Part shown: positions 21,602-33,365 of the stretch, one piece after another
Layout of the letters: the number at the start of each line of letters is the position of its first letter
Position numbering within the stretch: the first letter of the stretch is position 1
Notes under the pieces: generated by a model
What the model was told of the DNA's origin: nothing
Seen by the model: the letters and a program-made list of their open reading frames with translations, nothing else
Database searches by the model: none
Made by a program: the position numbers and the translations under genes
Source: Perognathus longimembris pacificus
Lineage: Eukaryota > Chordata > Mammalia > Rodentia > Heteromyidae
Assembly: GCF_023159225.1 (NCBI RefSeq)
Contig: NC_063162.1
Coordinates: 91,287,880-91,351,879 of the forward strand
DNA: 64,000 nt
Direction of reading: 5' to 3'

Positions 21602-22214
21602 GTCTTTTTTATTCTTTATTGTCAAAGTGAAGTACAGAGGGGTTACAGTTTCATAGGTAAGACAGTGAGTATATTTCTTATCTAACTTGTTACCTCCTAC
21701 CTCATTTTCCCTCATCTCCCCCTCTGCACTTCCTTCTTCCCCACAATGAGTGGTACAGTTGATTTACACCAAATGGTTTTGTAAACATTGCTTTTTCAAT
21801 GGTTTGTGTTTTTATTCTTTGTCTCCTGATTTTGGTATTCTCTTTCCCTTCCCTAGGTCCAATACACATAAATACAGTATCTGGGGCACTAAAATTAGTT
21901 ACACTGATATCAGGGGTAAAAGCACGGGAAGGGAAAACAAGAGAAAAAAAGGGTATGGTTTCACATGGCTTGTTGAAAATAAATACAACAATGTTATACT
22001 ACTTATTTTCATAACTTGGAGTTCATTTTGCTTAACATTGCCTATGTGTTCATACGGACATAGATATTGAGCTATTGTGATATTCTGCTATGACTATCCT
22101 AGACATGTACTAATTATTCCCTTCGAGGGAAACCATAGAGTCCATGTTTCTTTGGGTCTGGCTCACTTCACTTAGTATGATTTTTTCCAAGTCCTTCCAT
22201 TTCCTTATGAATGT
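21602..22214 (-). mobile_element. Younger L1 (nested): 3' segment, minus strand
   Basis: A T-rich tail, then the reversed L1 terminus (TTGTCAAAGTGAAGTACAG, GGGGTTACAGTTTCATAG), the 3' UTR and the last ORF2 codons, up to TTTCCTTATGAATG at about 22214. It interrupts an L1 target whose two halves (...TTTCTTTGATTTG and TTGTGCTTCTGGG...) are adjacent in intact L1. No clean target duplication could be read, because both edges are T-rich. Confidence 0.85.
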
Positions 22215-23664
22215 CCTTTTGCAATAGCCTCAAAAAAATACTTAGGAATTACCTTCACCAAAGAAATGAAAGACCTCTATGATGAGAACTTCAAAAACCT
22301 AAAAAAGGAAATTAAGGCAGAACTAATGAAATGGAAAAATCTCCCGTGCTCCTGGATTGGGAGGATTAACATTGTGAAAATGGTAATATTGCCAAAGGCT
22401 ATCTACAAATTCAATGCAATACCCACACTATCTCAACATCATTCTTTAATGAAGTAGAGGGAGCAATCCAGAAATTCATATGAAAAAATCAAAGACCTTT
22501 AATAGCAAAAACATCCCTAAGTAGAAAGAACAGTGCTGGAGGAATTTCAACACCAAACTTCAAACTGTATTACAAAGCTCTAGTAATAAAAACAGCTTGG
22601 CATTGGCATAAGAACAGGCCTGAGGACCAATGGAACAGAACTGAAGACCCAGGAAAAACCCTCCGAACTATGGCTACTTAAATTTTGATAAAGGAGCTAA
22701 AAAAATAGGATGGAAGAAAGACAGCCTCTTCAACAAATAGTGCTGACAAAACTGGTTCAACACCTGTAACAAATTAAAACTAGATCCTTATATATCACTC
22801 TGCACCAAAATCAATTCCACATGGATCAAAGACCTCGAAGTAAAATCAGATACCCTGAAAACACTACAAGAAGAAATAGAAGAAACACTTGGGCTCCTCG
22901 GCACAGGATGAAAGTTCCTTAACAAAGGCCCAGAAATGCAACAAATCAAAGAAAGTTTGGACAAATGGGACTGCATCAAACTGAAGACCTTCTGCAGGGC
23001 AAAGGACATAGCTTGCAAGATAAATAGAAAGCCCACAGATTGGCAAAGTTCTTTACCAGCCTACAATGGACAAAGGGCTCATATCTAAAATATACATAGA
23101 ACTCAAAAAAATTAAATTCCTCCAAAAAAAAATCCTCGAAGCACTAACACCCCCCTCAAAAAATGGGCTAAGGACCTAAAAAGAGACTTTTCTGAAGAGG
23201 AATTGAGAATGACCAAGAGACACATGAAAAAGTGCTCTACATCAGTGGCCATAAAAGAAATGCAAATCAAAACAACATTGAGATTCCACCTCACCCCAGT
23301 AAGAATGTCCATTATCAGGAAAACTAATAATAACAAATGCTGGAGGGGATGTGGCCAAAAGGAAACCCTACTTTATTGTTGGTGGGAATGCAAACTTGCT
23401 CAACCACTCTGGAAAGCAGTATGTAAGTTCCTCAGAAGGCTGAGCATAGAGCTGCCATATAACACAGTAACCCCACTTTTGGGCATCTACCCAAAAGACT
23501 ACAACAAGACCACACTAAAGCCACCATCCCAACTATGTTCATCACAGCACAATTTGTCATTGCTAAAATGTGGAACCAACCGAGATGCCCCTCAGTACAT
23601 GAGTGGATCAGGAAAATGTGGTACATATACACAATGGAATTCTATGCCTCTATCAGAAAGAATA
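22215..23664 (+). mobile_element. Younger L1 (nested): inverted 5' segment encoding ORF2 domain
   Basis: The plus strand reads L1 ORF2 from the [15 protein letters not shown] and [10 protein letters not shown] region, through KWDCIKLKTFCRAKD and [15 protein letters not shown], to [18 protein letters not shown] and [16 protein letters not shown]. Several frameshifts and stops are present. ORF2 is the L1 endonuclease/reverse transcriptase; these motifs belong to the thumb and C-terminal cysteine-rich part, so the catalytic core is absent. The next element base continues at 22214 on the other strand, with about 10 bp lost at the junction. The whole nested element is about 2.06 kb. Confidence 0.88.
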
Positions 23665-25079
23665 ATGTGTTGTGCTTCTGGGTCTTTATTACGAAAGTTT
23701 CGACCTGTGCTAAGGAGCCCTAATGATGTTAATCCTCCCAATCCAGGAGCATGAAAGGTTTTTCCACTTCCTTAGTTCTGCTTTAATTTCCTTCTTCAGG
23801 TTTTTTATGTTTTCATTACATAGGTCTTTAACTTCTTTTGTTAAGGTTATTCTTAGGGTTTTTTTGTTGTTGTTGTTGTTTAGGCTATTGCAAAAGGAGA
23901 TGCTTTTTGATTTCAGCCTCACTCTTCCTATTGTTGGCACACAGAAAAGACATTGATCTTTGAGTGTTAAGTTTATATCTGACTTCTTGAAAGAGGAAAT
24001 CAGAATGCCCAAGGGACACATGAAGAAGTGCTCAACATCCCTGGCCATAATGAAAATGTAAATCAAAACAACATTAGGATTCTTCCTCACCCCAGTCAGA
24101 ATGGCCATTATCAAGAAAACTAATCACAACAGTTGCTGGAAGGGATGTGGCCAAATGGGAACACTATTACAATGTGGGTAGTAGTGCAATCTTGTTCAAC
24201 CACTCTGGAAAGCAATGTGGAGGTTCTTCAAAAAGCTAAACATAGAGCTCCCCTATGACCCAGCAGTCCACTCTGGGCATTTACTCAAAGGATCACAAAC
24301 TTGGCCAAATTAAAGCAACCAGCACAACCACATTCATAGTAGCATTACTCATGAACATAGGTAAAATATGGAACCAATTCAGATGCCCTTCAGTAGATGA
24401 ATGGGTCAAGAAATGCTGGTATATATACACCTTGGAATTCAATGCTTCTATCAAAAAGAATGACATTGCCACATTTATAAGAAAATGGAAACACTTAGAA
24501 AAAATTATACTAAGTGAAGTGAGCCAGACCTGAAGAAACATAAACTCTGTGGTCTCCCTTATTGGTAATAATTAGTGTATTTTTAGGATAATCCTAGCAT
24601 AGGAACATAATAGCTTAATAGATATGTATAAGATGACGCTGAGAGAAATGACCTCCAAAGCATGAAAGAAAGTGGTTTACCATTGCGGTTATTATTTTCA
24701 CTGTACTATATGAAATTATTTCTTTTTCTCCTCTGTTCATCTTCCCTATGATTTAGCCCATTTTGTCACTGTATTTCATTCTGGTACCCTGGGTATTTTA
24801 TATATGTCTGCCTGAATTAAGGAAGGAATGGAAAGGGGAACATTAAAATGGAGAGACAAAGGGTAAAAGGCAAAGGCAATGCAACAACAATCCTTAGAAG
24901 AAAATATGTTATAAATTAACTGTACAATGGGGATAGGGGTGGAGGAGGAGGGAAGGTGGCAAAAAATGAGGGAGGGGCTATCAAGTGGAACGAGAAATAT
25001 ACTCAGTACCTAATGTAACTGTAATTACTCTGTACTTCACCTTGAAATAAAAATAAATAATAAAACAATAATCAATTAC

Positions 25080-27008
25080 TAATGACATTTACTTAAAGAT
25101 ATAGTATGAAATTGTGTAAAGCTTTATTTCATCAAATATAAGATAATTACAAAGCATTTTACCTATCACTAAAGAAGAAAAAAAAAAACTACTGTTTATT
25201 TGTGAGCAGCAGTTCATGTAGGAAATATTCAATGTATTTTCTACCTGATCATCCCTTCTACCCCAAAGAGTGTGACATGAAACCTCAAGCTGCCTCTATT
25301 GGTTATTGATGATGCAGTTGTGTTTGTAAAAAATAAGGACTCTTTAACTCTTCTCAGATTTCCAGATGATAAAACATGTTCAGCACCATTTTTGCTTGTG
25401 TACTAATGAATGACGATGGATGTATTTTCACTGTTTTTGTCTACATTGCTACTTTTCCCTGGCACTCTGTACAGACATAGCGAGGCAAAGAAATACAAAA
25501 TAATTTTACCTCTGCCTATGATAGGGTAAAAAATAGTGTCTACTGTTTTAGAGAAAAGGGACATTTGATCAAATTACATACAAAAATCTAAGATAAAATA
25601 ACATAAAGAGTATTTCACAAGTTGAATCCTGGCTGTAATTGCATCATTTAAAATGATAGTTGATGTTGTTATTGTTGTGTTGGCCCAGTGTCTACCTGCC
25701 ATTAATTATACTATCTAATCGGCCTTAGCAAGAGACATAATTTTATTGAAAGTGTCACTTTTTAGTTAGTAAAAGAAGACGGAACGATATTAATCACATT
25801 CCTGTAACAATAGATTATACCAGGAGGGAACAAGAAACTGGATTTAGCTTATTTATGGTCCTGGCTCCAGCTGCTTTTAGATGAATTTGTTTAACTCAAA
25901 GAATTTTATGTTGGATTCTTGTACAATAAAAAATACTGGAATGAAGCCCTGGTTCAGCACGGTGACTGAGTTGGCTCCATTCGTATTGTAGTTGCTTCCC
26001 TATACCCTTCCAGGATGAATACACTTGTTCTCCAGGAGGCTGACAGCACTCAGCTGAATCCCTCTGTAAGGACTGCTTGGTCAATGACCACACCCACTCA
26101 TGTCAAATGAGATGAAACCCTTGTCTAATGAGTGGTTAACACAGGAGTCTCGAGACCCAAGCTCTTGGCCTAAGAAGAACAACTCTAAAGGACCATAGCT
26201 AATATTGGAGAAGCTTTTATTTTTTGTTATAACTGCATCCAAGTTCAACATATCTATATCGTGTCTTTACTTTCTGGCTGGTGTCTGAAGTAAAGCTCAG
26301 TATCTTAATTCATTTCTCAACCACAATTACTTCTATTTACAAAGTCTAGGCATATAATAATGGATACTCATCTTGCTTTATGTGTGTGTGCGAGCACACA
26401 AACAAATAGACATGCACAAAACAATGATTTCCTAAAGATGTCTAGCATCAGTCCTCAGAGCCCTTGAGTAAATTAGCAAATTCATCCAAAGAGACTCTGA
26501 GGAAAGTAAACTGGGTTAGCTAAGTATATCCATTGTAATCATAAAGACTGTAAAAGAACAGAGAAATGAGTAGAGTCAGGAATAAATGACAATGGAAGTA
26601 AAGTCAGAGTGAGCAACTGTGAGCAGAACACAAACCATTGTTTCTGACTTTAAAAGTGGAGAGAGTGGGTCACAACTTCAGGCATATAGGCTCCTACTAG
26701 AAAGTAAATGGTCAAAATAAATTTTACAATCTTCAATCTTCTGACATTAGATTTGTTCTGTTTGTTACAATCACAAAAATAAACTAATGCTCTATAGTTA
26801 TTTATCTTTCCTGGAACATAATAGAATGGTACATCCTGATATGATTTTTCATTATGGTGTAACATTAACTCTGATAACAGTAAGATAATAAGGTAATAAT
26901 AAGTTAGTCACCAATATGCTACACAACTATTTCATTCCCTCAAAGCTAATTTAAAAAATTAAGATCTACTAAGACCTACTATGTGAAGGAACCTACTTAG
27001 AGAAGTTG
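25080..27008. other. Unique AT-rich sequence
   Basis: No gene or repeat is recognised. The segment 25860-26130 is slightly more GC-rich and carries an AATAAA (around 25925), but I cannot assign it. Confidence 0.45.
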
Positions 27009-27019
27009 AGCAACATGGT

Positions 27020-27227
27020 TTAGGGCTGGGAATATGGCCTAGTGGCAAGAGTGTTTGCCTTGTATACATGAAGCCCTGGGTTCGATTCCCCAGCACCATA
27101 TATATAGAAAATGGCCAGCGGTAGCGCTGTGGCTCAAGTGGCAGAGTGAAGCCAGGGACAGTGCTCAGGCAGAGTCCAAGGCCCAGGACTGGCAAAGAAC
27201 AACAACAACAACAACAACAACAACAAA
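27020..27227 (+). mobile_element. IDL-Geo-type dimeric SINE with (AAC)n tail
   Basis: GGGCTGGGAATATGGCCTAG, a perfect GGTTCGATTCC B box, then GGCCAGCGGTAGCGCTGTGG. The tail is AACAACAAC from 27198 to about 27226. Target duplications AGCAACATGGT are exact (27009-27019 and 27228-27238), indicating a fairly recent insertion. The Geo module has lost the TGCTAGCCTTGAGC segment. Confidence 0.93.
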
Positions 27228-27239
27228 AGCAACATGGTC

Positions 27240-28034
27240 AAGACAGCAAAATTGGAAATAGGAAGAGTGACTAAAGAGAATATTATATTAGTTTTGTACT
27301 CTTGCTGGAACATATTTCCATATACAGTGACTTTCAAACAATACATTTGTGTTGTTATTTCACTGGGCTGAAAAACAAAATTCTGAAATAGAGCTTCTAA
27401 GCCTAAATCATGCATTTGAAAGAGCTATGCTTATTCTAGAGACTTGCTTTTACCAACCTCTAGGGGCTACCCACATTTCTTGGATCATTCCTACTTAAAC
27501 ACATTCAACTTAAACACAAACAAGTGCTCCAGCCACTGATTCTGCATCAATTTGTCCATGTTTCCTAAAACTAAGGTTGTATTTGCCAAAGGTAGGTGGG
27601 AGGCTGGTATTTTATTTTCCTATTCATTAAAAGATAGGAATATTTATTCTAAAGTGATAACATTTCAGAAGTTAAAGGTGTAAATATATTTTGCCATGTG
27701 GATTTCAAATATCTGTTTATGATTTTGATATACATTAAAAGAAAAGCTTCAGATCTATTGAAATTAACAATGTTATTTGAGCAGACTCATTCATGAACCA
27801 AGTGGCAGGACAAAGAGAGTTCAGAGAACTCCCCCAAACAAACAGGAGCCAGGAGCATTTATGAGCTGGGCACTGAAACAAAGAAATAATTTGTTTTGTG
27901 CTAGGGAGCTGCCTTTTTTAGGCATGATGTGATAAAGCATGTCCTTTTCAACATTATACAATGAGTCAGCTGCCTATGATTGGCTGAAACCTGGTTGCTT
28001 TTATTATTATACTACTAATACAGAAAGAAAAAGA
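27240..28034. other. Unique sequence; possible LTR-like patch near 27780-27905
   Basis: GAGCAGACTCATTCATGAACC followed by CAGAGAACTCCCCCAAAC has the flavour of a reversed LTR end, but there are no bounded ends or duplication. The rest is unassigned. Confidence 0.3.
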
Positions 28035-28153
28035 GAGGTGGGACAGAAGGAGGGAAGGATGGAAGGAAGGGAAGCAGAGAAGGAAAGGAGAGAGGTAGGG
28101 AGCATGGGAGGAAGGGAGGAAGGGAGGGAGGGAAGAAAGGAGGGAGGAAGGAA
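28035..28153. repeat. Imperfect (GGAA)n/(GGGA)n purine tract
   Basis: GGAAGGATGG, GGAAGGGAAGC and GGGAGGGAGGG variants continue for about 120 bp. Confidence 0.9.
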
Positions 28154-28291
28154 GACACAGCCATTTCAGGTCATTCTGTACTATTTTATTAAATTTTTTA
28201 TGTAGAAAAACAAAATATAGATCTATTCTCAGGTTAATAGCCTCATGTTTATTTAATGTAATATATGGAGATTATAAATAGGTCAATATAA

Positions 28292-28405
28292 TTTTTGAGA
28301 CAGAGATTTCCTATGTTATCCAGCTGGCTAGTAGTGATCCTTCTGTTACACCCCCTGATTGCCAGGAATAGTAGGCATGTGTCACCTCACCTGGCTGTAA
28401 ATGTA
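28292..28405 (-). mobile_element. 7SL-derived B1-like SINE, minus strand
   Basis: TTTTTGAGACAGAGATTTCC, TATGTTATCCAGCTGGC, GTGATCCTTCTG, GGCATGTGTCACCTCACC is the reversed B1/Alu-type body (GAGACAG...CCAG...GTGATCC). It is one monomer with no Geo module. Confidence 0.75.
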
Positions 28406-29150
28406 CATTTTAATGTGAGATGAAATTTAAGGGATTTGTTTTGCCTCTACTTTATTATTTTCTTTTATTTGAACATTGGTTGACTTGTCCTCAGCATTTG
28501 ATTTCAAGTAAATATGCTATAAAATAACACACATTTTGTTGTTTATGTAAAAAACACATCTATCACTTAAGTGGTTCAGTATTAATAGTATAATTTTGTC
28601 TCACTACTAATCAAATCAGGTTGGAACTTCACAATGTATTCATATGGTATTCATTGCCTATCATCTCTTGCTAAAAAGAATAAAAAACAGACAATTCACC
28701 AGCAAAAAAAGAAAATGTAAACAGTTAACCATGGATCAGGCAAGAGCTTATCACTTTGGGCACAATTTCTCAGGTTAGACACTGTTGAACTTCTGCATTC
28801 AACAATTCTGCCTTAAGAAAGAGGACAGGCTGCCTTGAGCATTGTGGGATCTTCAGCTCCATCTTGATCCTCTATACTCTCAATGCCAGTGTTATTCTCT
28901 AATTTTGACAGCCAAAACTATCTCTTGGCATTTCTAGCTGGTTTTATGAATATGTAAATGGCATGGGGGTGTGTGGGTAGTATGGCCATTGGTTGACAAG
29001 AACTGAACCAAGACAATGATATCTAGCTATGTACTAAACTTTTCCAGTGTTCCCCCCTACTTCCTTTGTATATTTGGAGAGGTGGGAGGTCCTTTACTGG
29101 ATAAAGAATTTTGAATAACTAAATAAACTTTATGTGTTTAAGTGAAGTTT
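28406..29150. other. Unique sequence
   Basis: Nothing recognised. Confidence 0.45.
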
Positions 29151-29164
29151 TAAAATGTATAGCT

Positions 29165-29255
29165 GAGAAAAAGAAATGTATCTAATGCCTAACGTATGAA
29201 ACTGTAACCTCTCTGTACATCAGTTTGAAAATAAAAATTAAATAAAAAATAAAAT
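29165..29255 (+). mobile_element. Very short L1 3'-end insert (about 90 bp)
   Basis: AAGAAATGTATCTAATGCC, AACGTATGAAACTGTAACC, TCTCTGTACATCAGTTTG, then an A-rich tail. AAAATGTATA occurs on both sides (29152-29161 and 29256-29265), consistent with a target-site duplication of about 10 bp. This is extreme 5' truncation: only the last L1 bases and the tail were inserted. Confidence 0.85.
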
Positions 29256-29265
29256 AAAATGTATA

Positions 29266-31741
29266 ACCAGAGTATAATGCCACATCTCACAGTTCAATAT
29301 GTGCAAAAGGAGGCATCAAATTTAGGTATCCAGCGATAAAAATTTCCATAACAACTAGGTGACTCTTTGTATGTTCAATTGTGTAATTTATGTATTAAAA
29401 CCATCATTATTGTTTTAGATCACCAATATTAGCAACTCAGTCTGCCTAGAATATTGAACTTGCTCTTAACAAATCCTTTCCATCTATCTCACAATCTGGT
29501 GATTGGTTTAGCCCTTTCTAACTTATGCTACCTATAGCCAGCTCAGCTGTTTATATCTCTGATCCGAACAGCACAGTGTTAAGGTAATGTATGTGTTAAG
29601 GCAAAGGCTTCATATCACTGTCACTATCATCCTTTGGACCTAGTCCAAGTCTTGGCATCATTTACAAGCTGGGTGATCATTAGCCATTTACCCAGTATAC
29701 CTGATCCCCCTATCCTTACTTGCCTAGGTGATAATATCTAACCTACAGAATTGTTTTGAGTACTAAATAACAATATGTGCCTATGCAGCATCTGTCTTTA
29801 CTAAAGATTATTTTTTATGACTACTTATTGGCTCAATGATTCATTCAACTATGTTGTGATCAAGCAACCCAGTCACTCTGCTGTATGCAAACAATTGGTT
29901 TCCTAATTCACAGAATCACATACAGAAATAGAATGAAAATTGGTGCCAAGATGAAAGGATCCCAGACAGTGTACAATGTCTATCATTGCATTGTACTTAT
30001 TTAATGTTTAACAGATAAAGTCATTCATTAACAAAGACCTTGATAATTTTATTAAGACTGAACTGCCTTCTTGACATTGATTACGGGTCATATAAGAATA
30101 CCTTGTCTCAGCCCAACACACAAAACCATACATAAATCTGAGCTCAACATTTTCCCAAGAGTCCTTAAAAACAACTCTAGTGACCTTCTCTGAAAATGGA
30201 GCAAATCTGTAGGGCATTTGAAGTCTTGATTGGAATATGTAATTTTGCCCGTAGGTTATTGCACTAGAATAGCATATGCACATTTAGTGTTTCATTAAAA
30301 GCACATTCTTGTTCAGAGTCATAACAGATACACTTCCAATGAAAGAATTTTATTTTTCTCTTGCAGCTTTTGCCAGAGCTTCATGGAAAAAGACCAAGAG
30401 ATTTATTACCTTTATAAATCCAACCACCTTTGAATAACTTCTTCTAAATACCCACTAAACTTGTTTTTATTACTTTCATTTCTTATTGAAATGTTTATAC
30501 TTAAAGTTACCAAAGAAACTATTACCAAAATGTAAGGCAAATACGAGTTATGAATACATATTATGCTCAATAAATAACATGTAGAGAGAATTGTTTTCTA
30601 AACCAGAATAGTTAAAAGAAATTAAAAAGTAGAAATTGGGACTATTTTTTTGAAATCTAAAGAAAAGGAATAATTATGGTTCTTGAGTAATAAAAACACC
30701 GAAGCAAGAGAAACAAAAAAATAGCACAAGGAAGGAAAGAGAAAATAGGAATGCTTGTATAGATTTGTCTTATACTGGCAATGTCTATTCTCAGTGGACA
30801 GGCATGCCATAAGGAGACTGGAACGTGGATAAAATAATTTATCAGATTTCAAAACCAAGTTTATGATCTTGTACCATTATGGCTAATGCAAAATTAGTTG
30901 TAAAGTCATAAAGATTGCTGAGGAGCTTTCAGTCTAGGTTAGTACAAACTTCTTATTCTGCAGAAAAAGCAATTAAAGTCTGAGAAATGTGTTATAATCC
31001 AGTTTACGAGTCATCCAAAATGAGAAGACTCAATATTTAGCTGTCGAACTTCTTCTGATCCTGAGGATATTATTCAATTTCACCACCACTCCATGTAAGT
31101 CTTAGTTCAAAATGATTTTTGACTCTTTTTCAAATCCAGTCCACTTTCAAAACAATCTGTTACTTCTATAGTCCCCCCCTCCCAAGAATGTTCCCCAAGG
31201 CTCTAAAGTAAGAATTAAAAAGTATGTCAAAATCAAGTTACTGTTGTCTAGAACAACACTGTCTAATAAAACATATTTCTAGGAGAGAGATTAAAAATGA
31301 AAAAGTGATTAAATTTGAATAATTTAAGTCAGCATGCCAAACATTTAATAATTTCAGACATGCAATATATGTTCCAAATTATTAGTTAGTGATCTCCTGT
31401 TGTCATTTTCATACTCCAACTTCAAAGTTGATCATGAATTTGTACTTAGTATAAGTCAATTTTGTGCCTTCTGGTTCCCACATAAGGGGGCACAGATTTA
31501 AAGTGACTACTGTTACTCAAATTCAGGGTAAAAACTAAATTTCTTGAATTTAAACATCAACTTTAATAATTCTTAAATACCCTACTGGCAATTTTGAATC
31601 GCTAAAATATTAGAAACTAATCGACCATGTTCTGGAGATGATAATATTTGACTATAGACTTTTTCTTGTCTCCCCTCTATTTTTTCCTTTTATTTATTTC
31701 TTCCTACTTTCCTGCTTTGTTCTGAGAGAATTCTCTTAAAT
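29266..31741. other. Unique AT-rich sequence
   Basis: No gene or repeat is recognised. The open frames at 30008-30283 and 30622-30858 (minus) show no family resemblance. Confidence 0.45.
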
Positions 31742-32036
31742 CTTTTATTTCAGGAGCAGTAGGTGGATTTGAACTAAGGGCTTTACACTTGCAAGGCAAG
31801 CGTTCTATCACTTGAGTCATATTCTTGATATTTTGCTCTCAACACTACAAATCCTGTCCAGGATTAGCTTCCTATCACAAACCTCCAAAATAAACCACAT
31901 GCAGTCTTGAATTACAGGTATGTTCTACCATGTGCTTTAGGGTAAGGTTTAACTGTCTTTTACCAGGCTATCTTCTAATTGTGCTCTTCTGATCTCAACC
32001 TCCCAAGTAGCTGGGTTTATAGGCATTCCTCAATGT
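31742..32036 (-). mobile_element. Diverged B1 + ID composite SINE, minus strand
   Basis: The left part is a reversed ID-type unit (GGATTTGAACTAAGGGC, TTGCAAGGCAAGCGTTCTAT, CACTTGAGTCATATTC). The right part (about 31960-32036) is a reversed 7SL head (CTGATCTCAACCTCCCAAGT, AGCTGGGTTTATAGGCAT). The order 7SL head then ID tail resembles rodent B1-dID elements. It is old. Confidence 0.6.
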
Positions 32037-32039
32037 TCT

Positions 32040-33264
32040 TCTAATTCACTAGTTCAATTTCTCATAGTATCTCATTAATTCTGCAAGTTCTTCATAACAC
32101 ATTTTAATATTACCCCAAGTGTATGATTATTCCTTGATTTCAGATAATTCTCTTTGATCGATCCAGTTTAACCTTGAATTACATTGATCTTATGGAGCAT
32201 CTATTATTAATTTCTTCCCTTCTTAGGACTTCCTTCATTTGATTCCTCAGGTTCCTTCTCTGCTCTATTTGATCTTGGCTTAAATATTATATTAGTAGTT
32301 TGTTTCAACATGCTATGGCTTAAAACAAAAGTGAAATGCACATTTGAGTTAGCTAACTTTAGTCTCCACCCCAGGCATAGGTAATTAGCATTTGACACAA
32401 CTAAGTAAATGGCTTCAGGTAGCAAAGGGTTCCAAATAATAATATCTCAAGTGTGCAGTAGAAGGATGATAGAGATAAGAAATATCAGAAATTAATGTGG
32501 GATCTTTTGGTAGGGCTTCAGAAACATGATTTCTCAAAATGACTGAATGAGCATTGCATCTGGTAGGCACAATACATAAATATCTACTAGTCCAAGAGCT
32601 GATTGTCTGGAGTAAAACATGATATCCACAGCTTAGCGTGGTCTGGGCCTTTTGTTTCAAGTCTTAAGTAACAACAACAAAAAATTCTACAAACTAAGCA
32701 GATTCTGTTGTCAAATGTTTGAAATCACCTATGAATGAATTTTTCAGTCACAGTAATAAGTTATGGTGTCTTCATCTCAAGTTCCCCAAATCATGCTGTT
32801 AAGATTATCTGCACTTTAAAAAAAAAAGTCGGTTCATTTGGGAGATCTGGTCTAACTTTTCCTATTTTCATTACCAGGTGGTATATCGTACATTATTACT
32901 CAAATCTCCAAAGGTGACAAGTTACTGAAAAACAATTGTGTTAGGTAAGGTTAAAATAATAGGCTCAATCTTTCCCTCTGCCTTTCTTATTTGAAAATAA
33001 ATAATTAATTTGACAAATAATTTAATAAATTCATAACCACAAAATGATATTTTTAGTTTTTGTATATATTGCAAAAAGAGTACACCAAGCTGATTAACAA
33101 ATCTGTTATGTTGCTTCTCATTATGGAGGATAAAAACATTTAAAATAAAATATTTTTCCAAAAATTTAGTGTTATTAACTGCTGTTACCAGGCAGGACAG
33201 GAGAACTCAAAACTCATTCTCTCTAGCTGAAATACTTTACTCTTAGTGTGTTTTTTTAGCTTTA
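32040..33264. other. Unique AT-rich sequence
   Basis: Nothing recognised. Confidence 0.45.
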
Positions 33265-33352
33265 TTTTTTTCCCCAGAGCTGAGGACCAGACTTCAGGCC
33301 TTGCATTCACCAGGCAGGCACTGTTACCCTGAGCTAAATCCCCAGCCCCTCT
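33265..33352 (-). mobile_element. ID-like SINE, minus strand
   Basis: TTTTTTTCCCCAGAGCTGAGG, CCTTGCATTCACCAGGCAGG, CCTGAGCTAAATCCCCAGCC is a reversed tRNA-Ala/ID element. It lies directly next to the left target duplication of the following L1. Confidence 0.8.
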
Positions 33353-33365
33353 TTGGTGTGGTTTT

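Larger units (their letters stand above)
21355..25066 (+). mobile_element. Older L1 with inverted 5' segment, hosting a nested L1
   Basis: Removing the inner element (21602-23664) leaves L1 ORF2 on the minus strand from about 23984 back to about 21355, then L1 on the plus strand from 23985 to 25066. In element coordinates the inverted part ends near the [12 protein letters not shown] region and the plus part resumes a few codons later at [16 protein letters not shown]. That is the hallmark of a 5' inversion by twin priming. About 500 bp between the WIGRINI motif and the LGLL motif is missing at 23711-23722. The 3' UTR is of a variant type (CTGTACTATATGAAATTATT, CATTCTGGTACCCTG) and ends near 25066 in an A-rich tail. 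It is heavily mutated and non-functional. Confidence 0.8.

Noticed and set aside
23203..23754. 183-codon frame considered as a gene
   Set aside because: It is L1 ORF2 C-terminal sequence crossing the junction between the nested and host L1.
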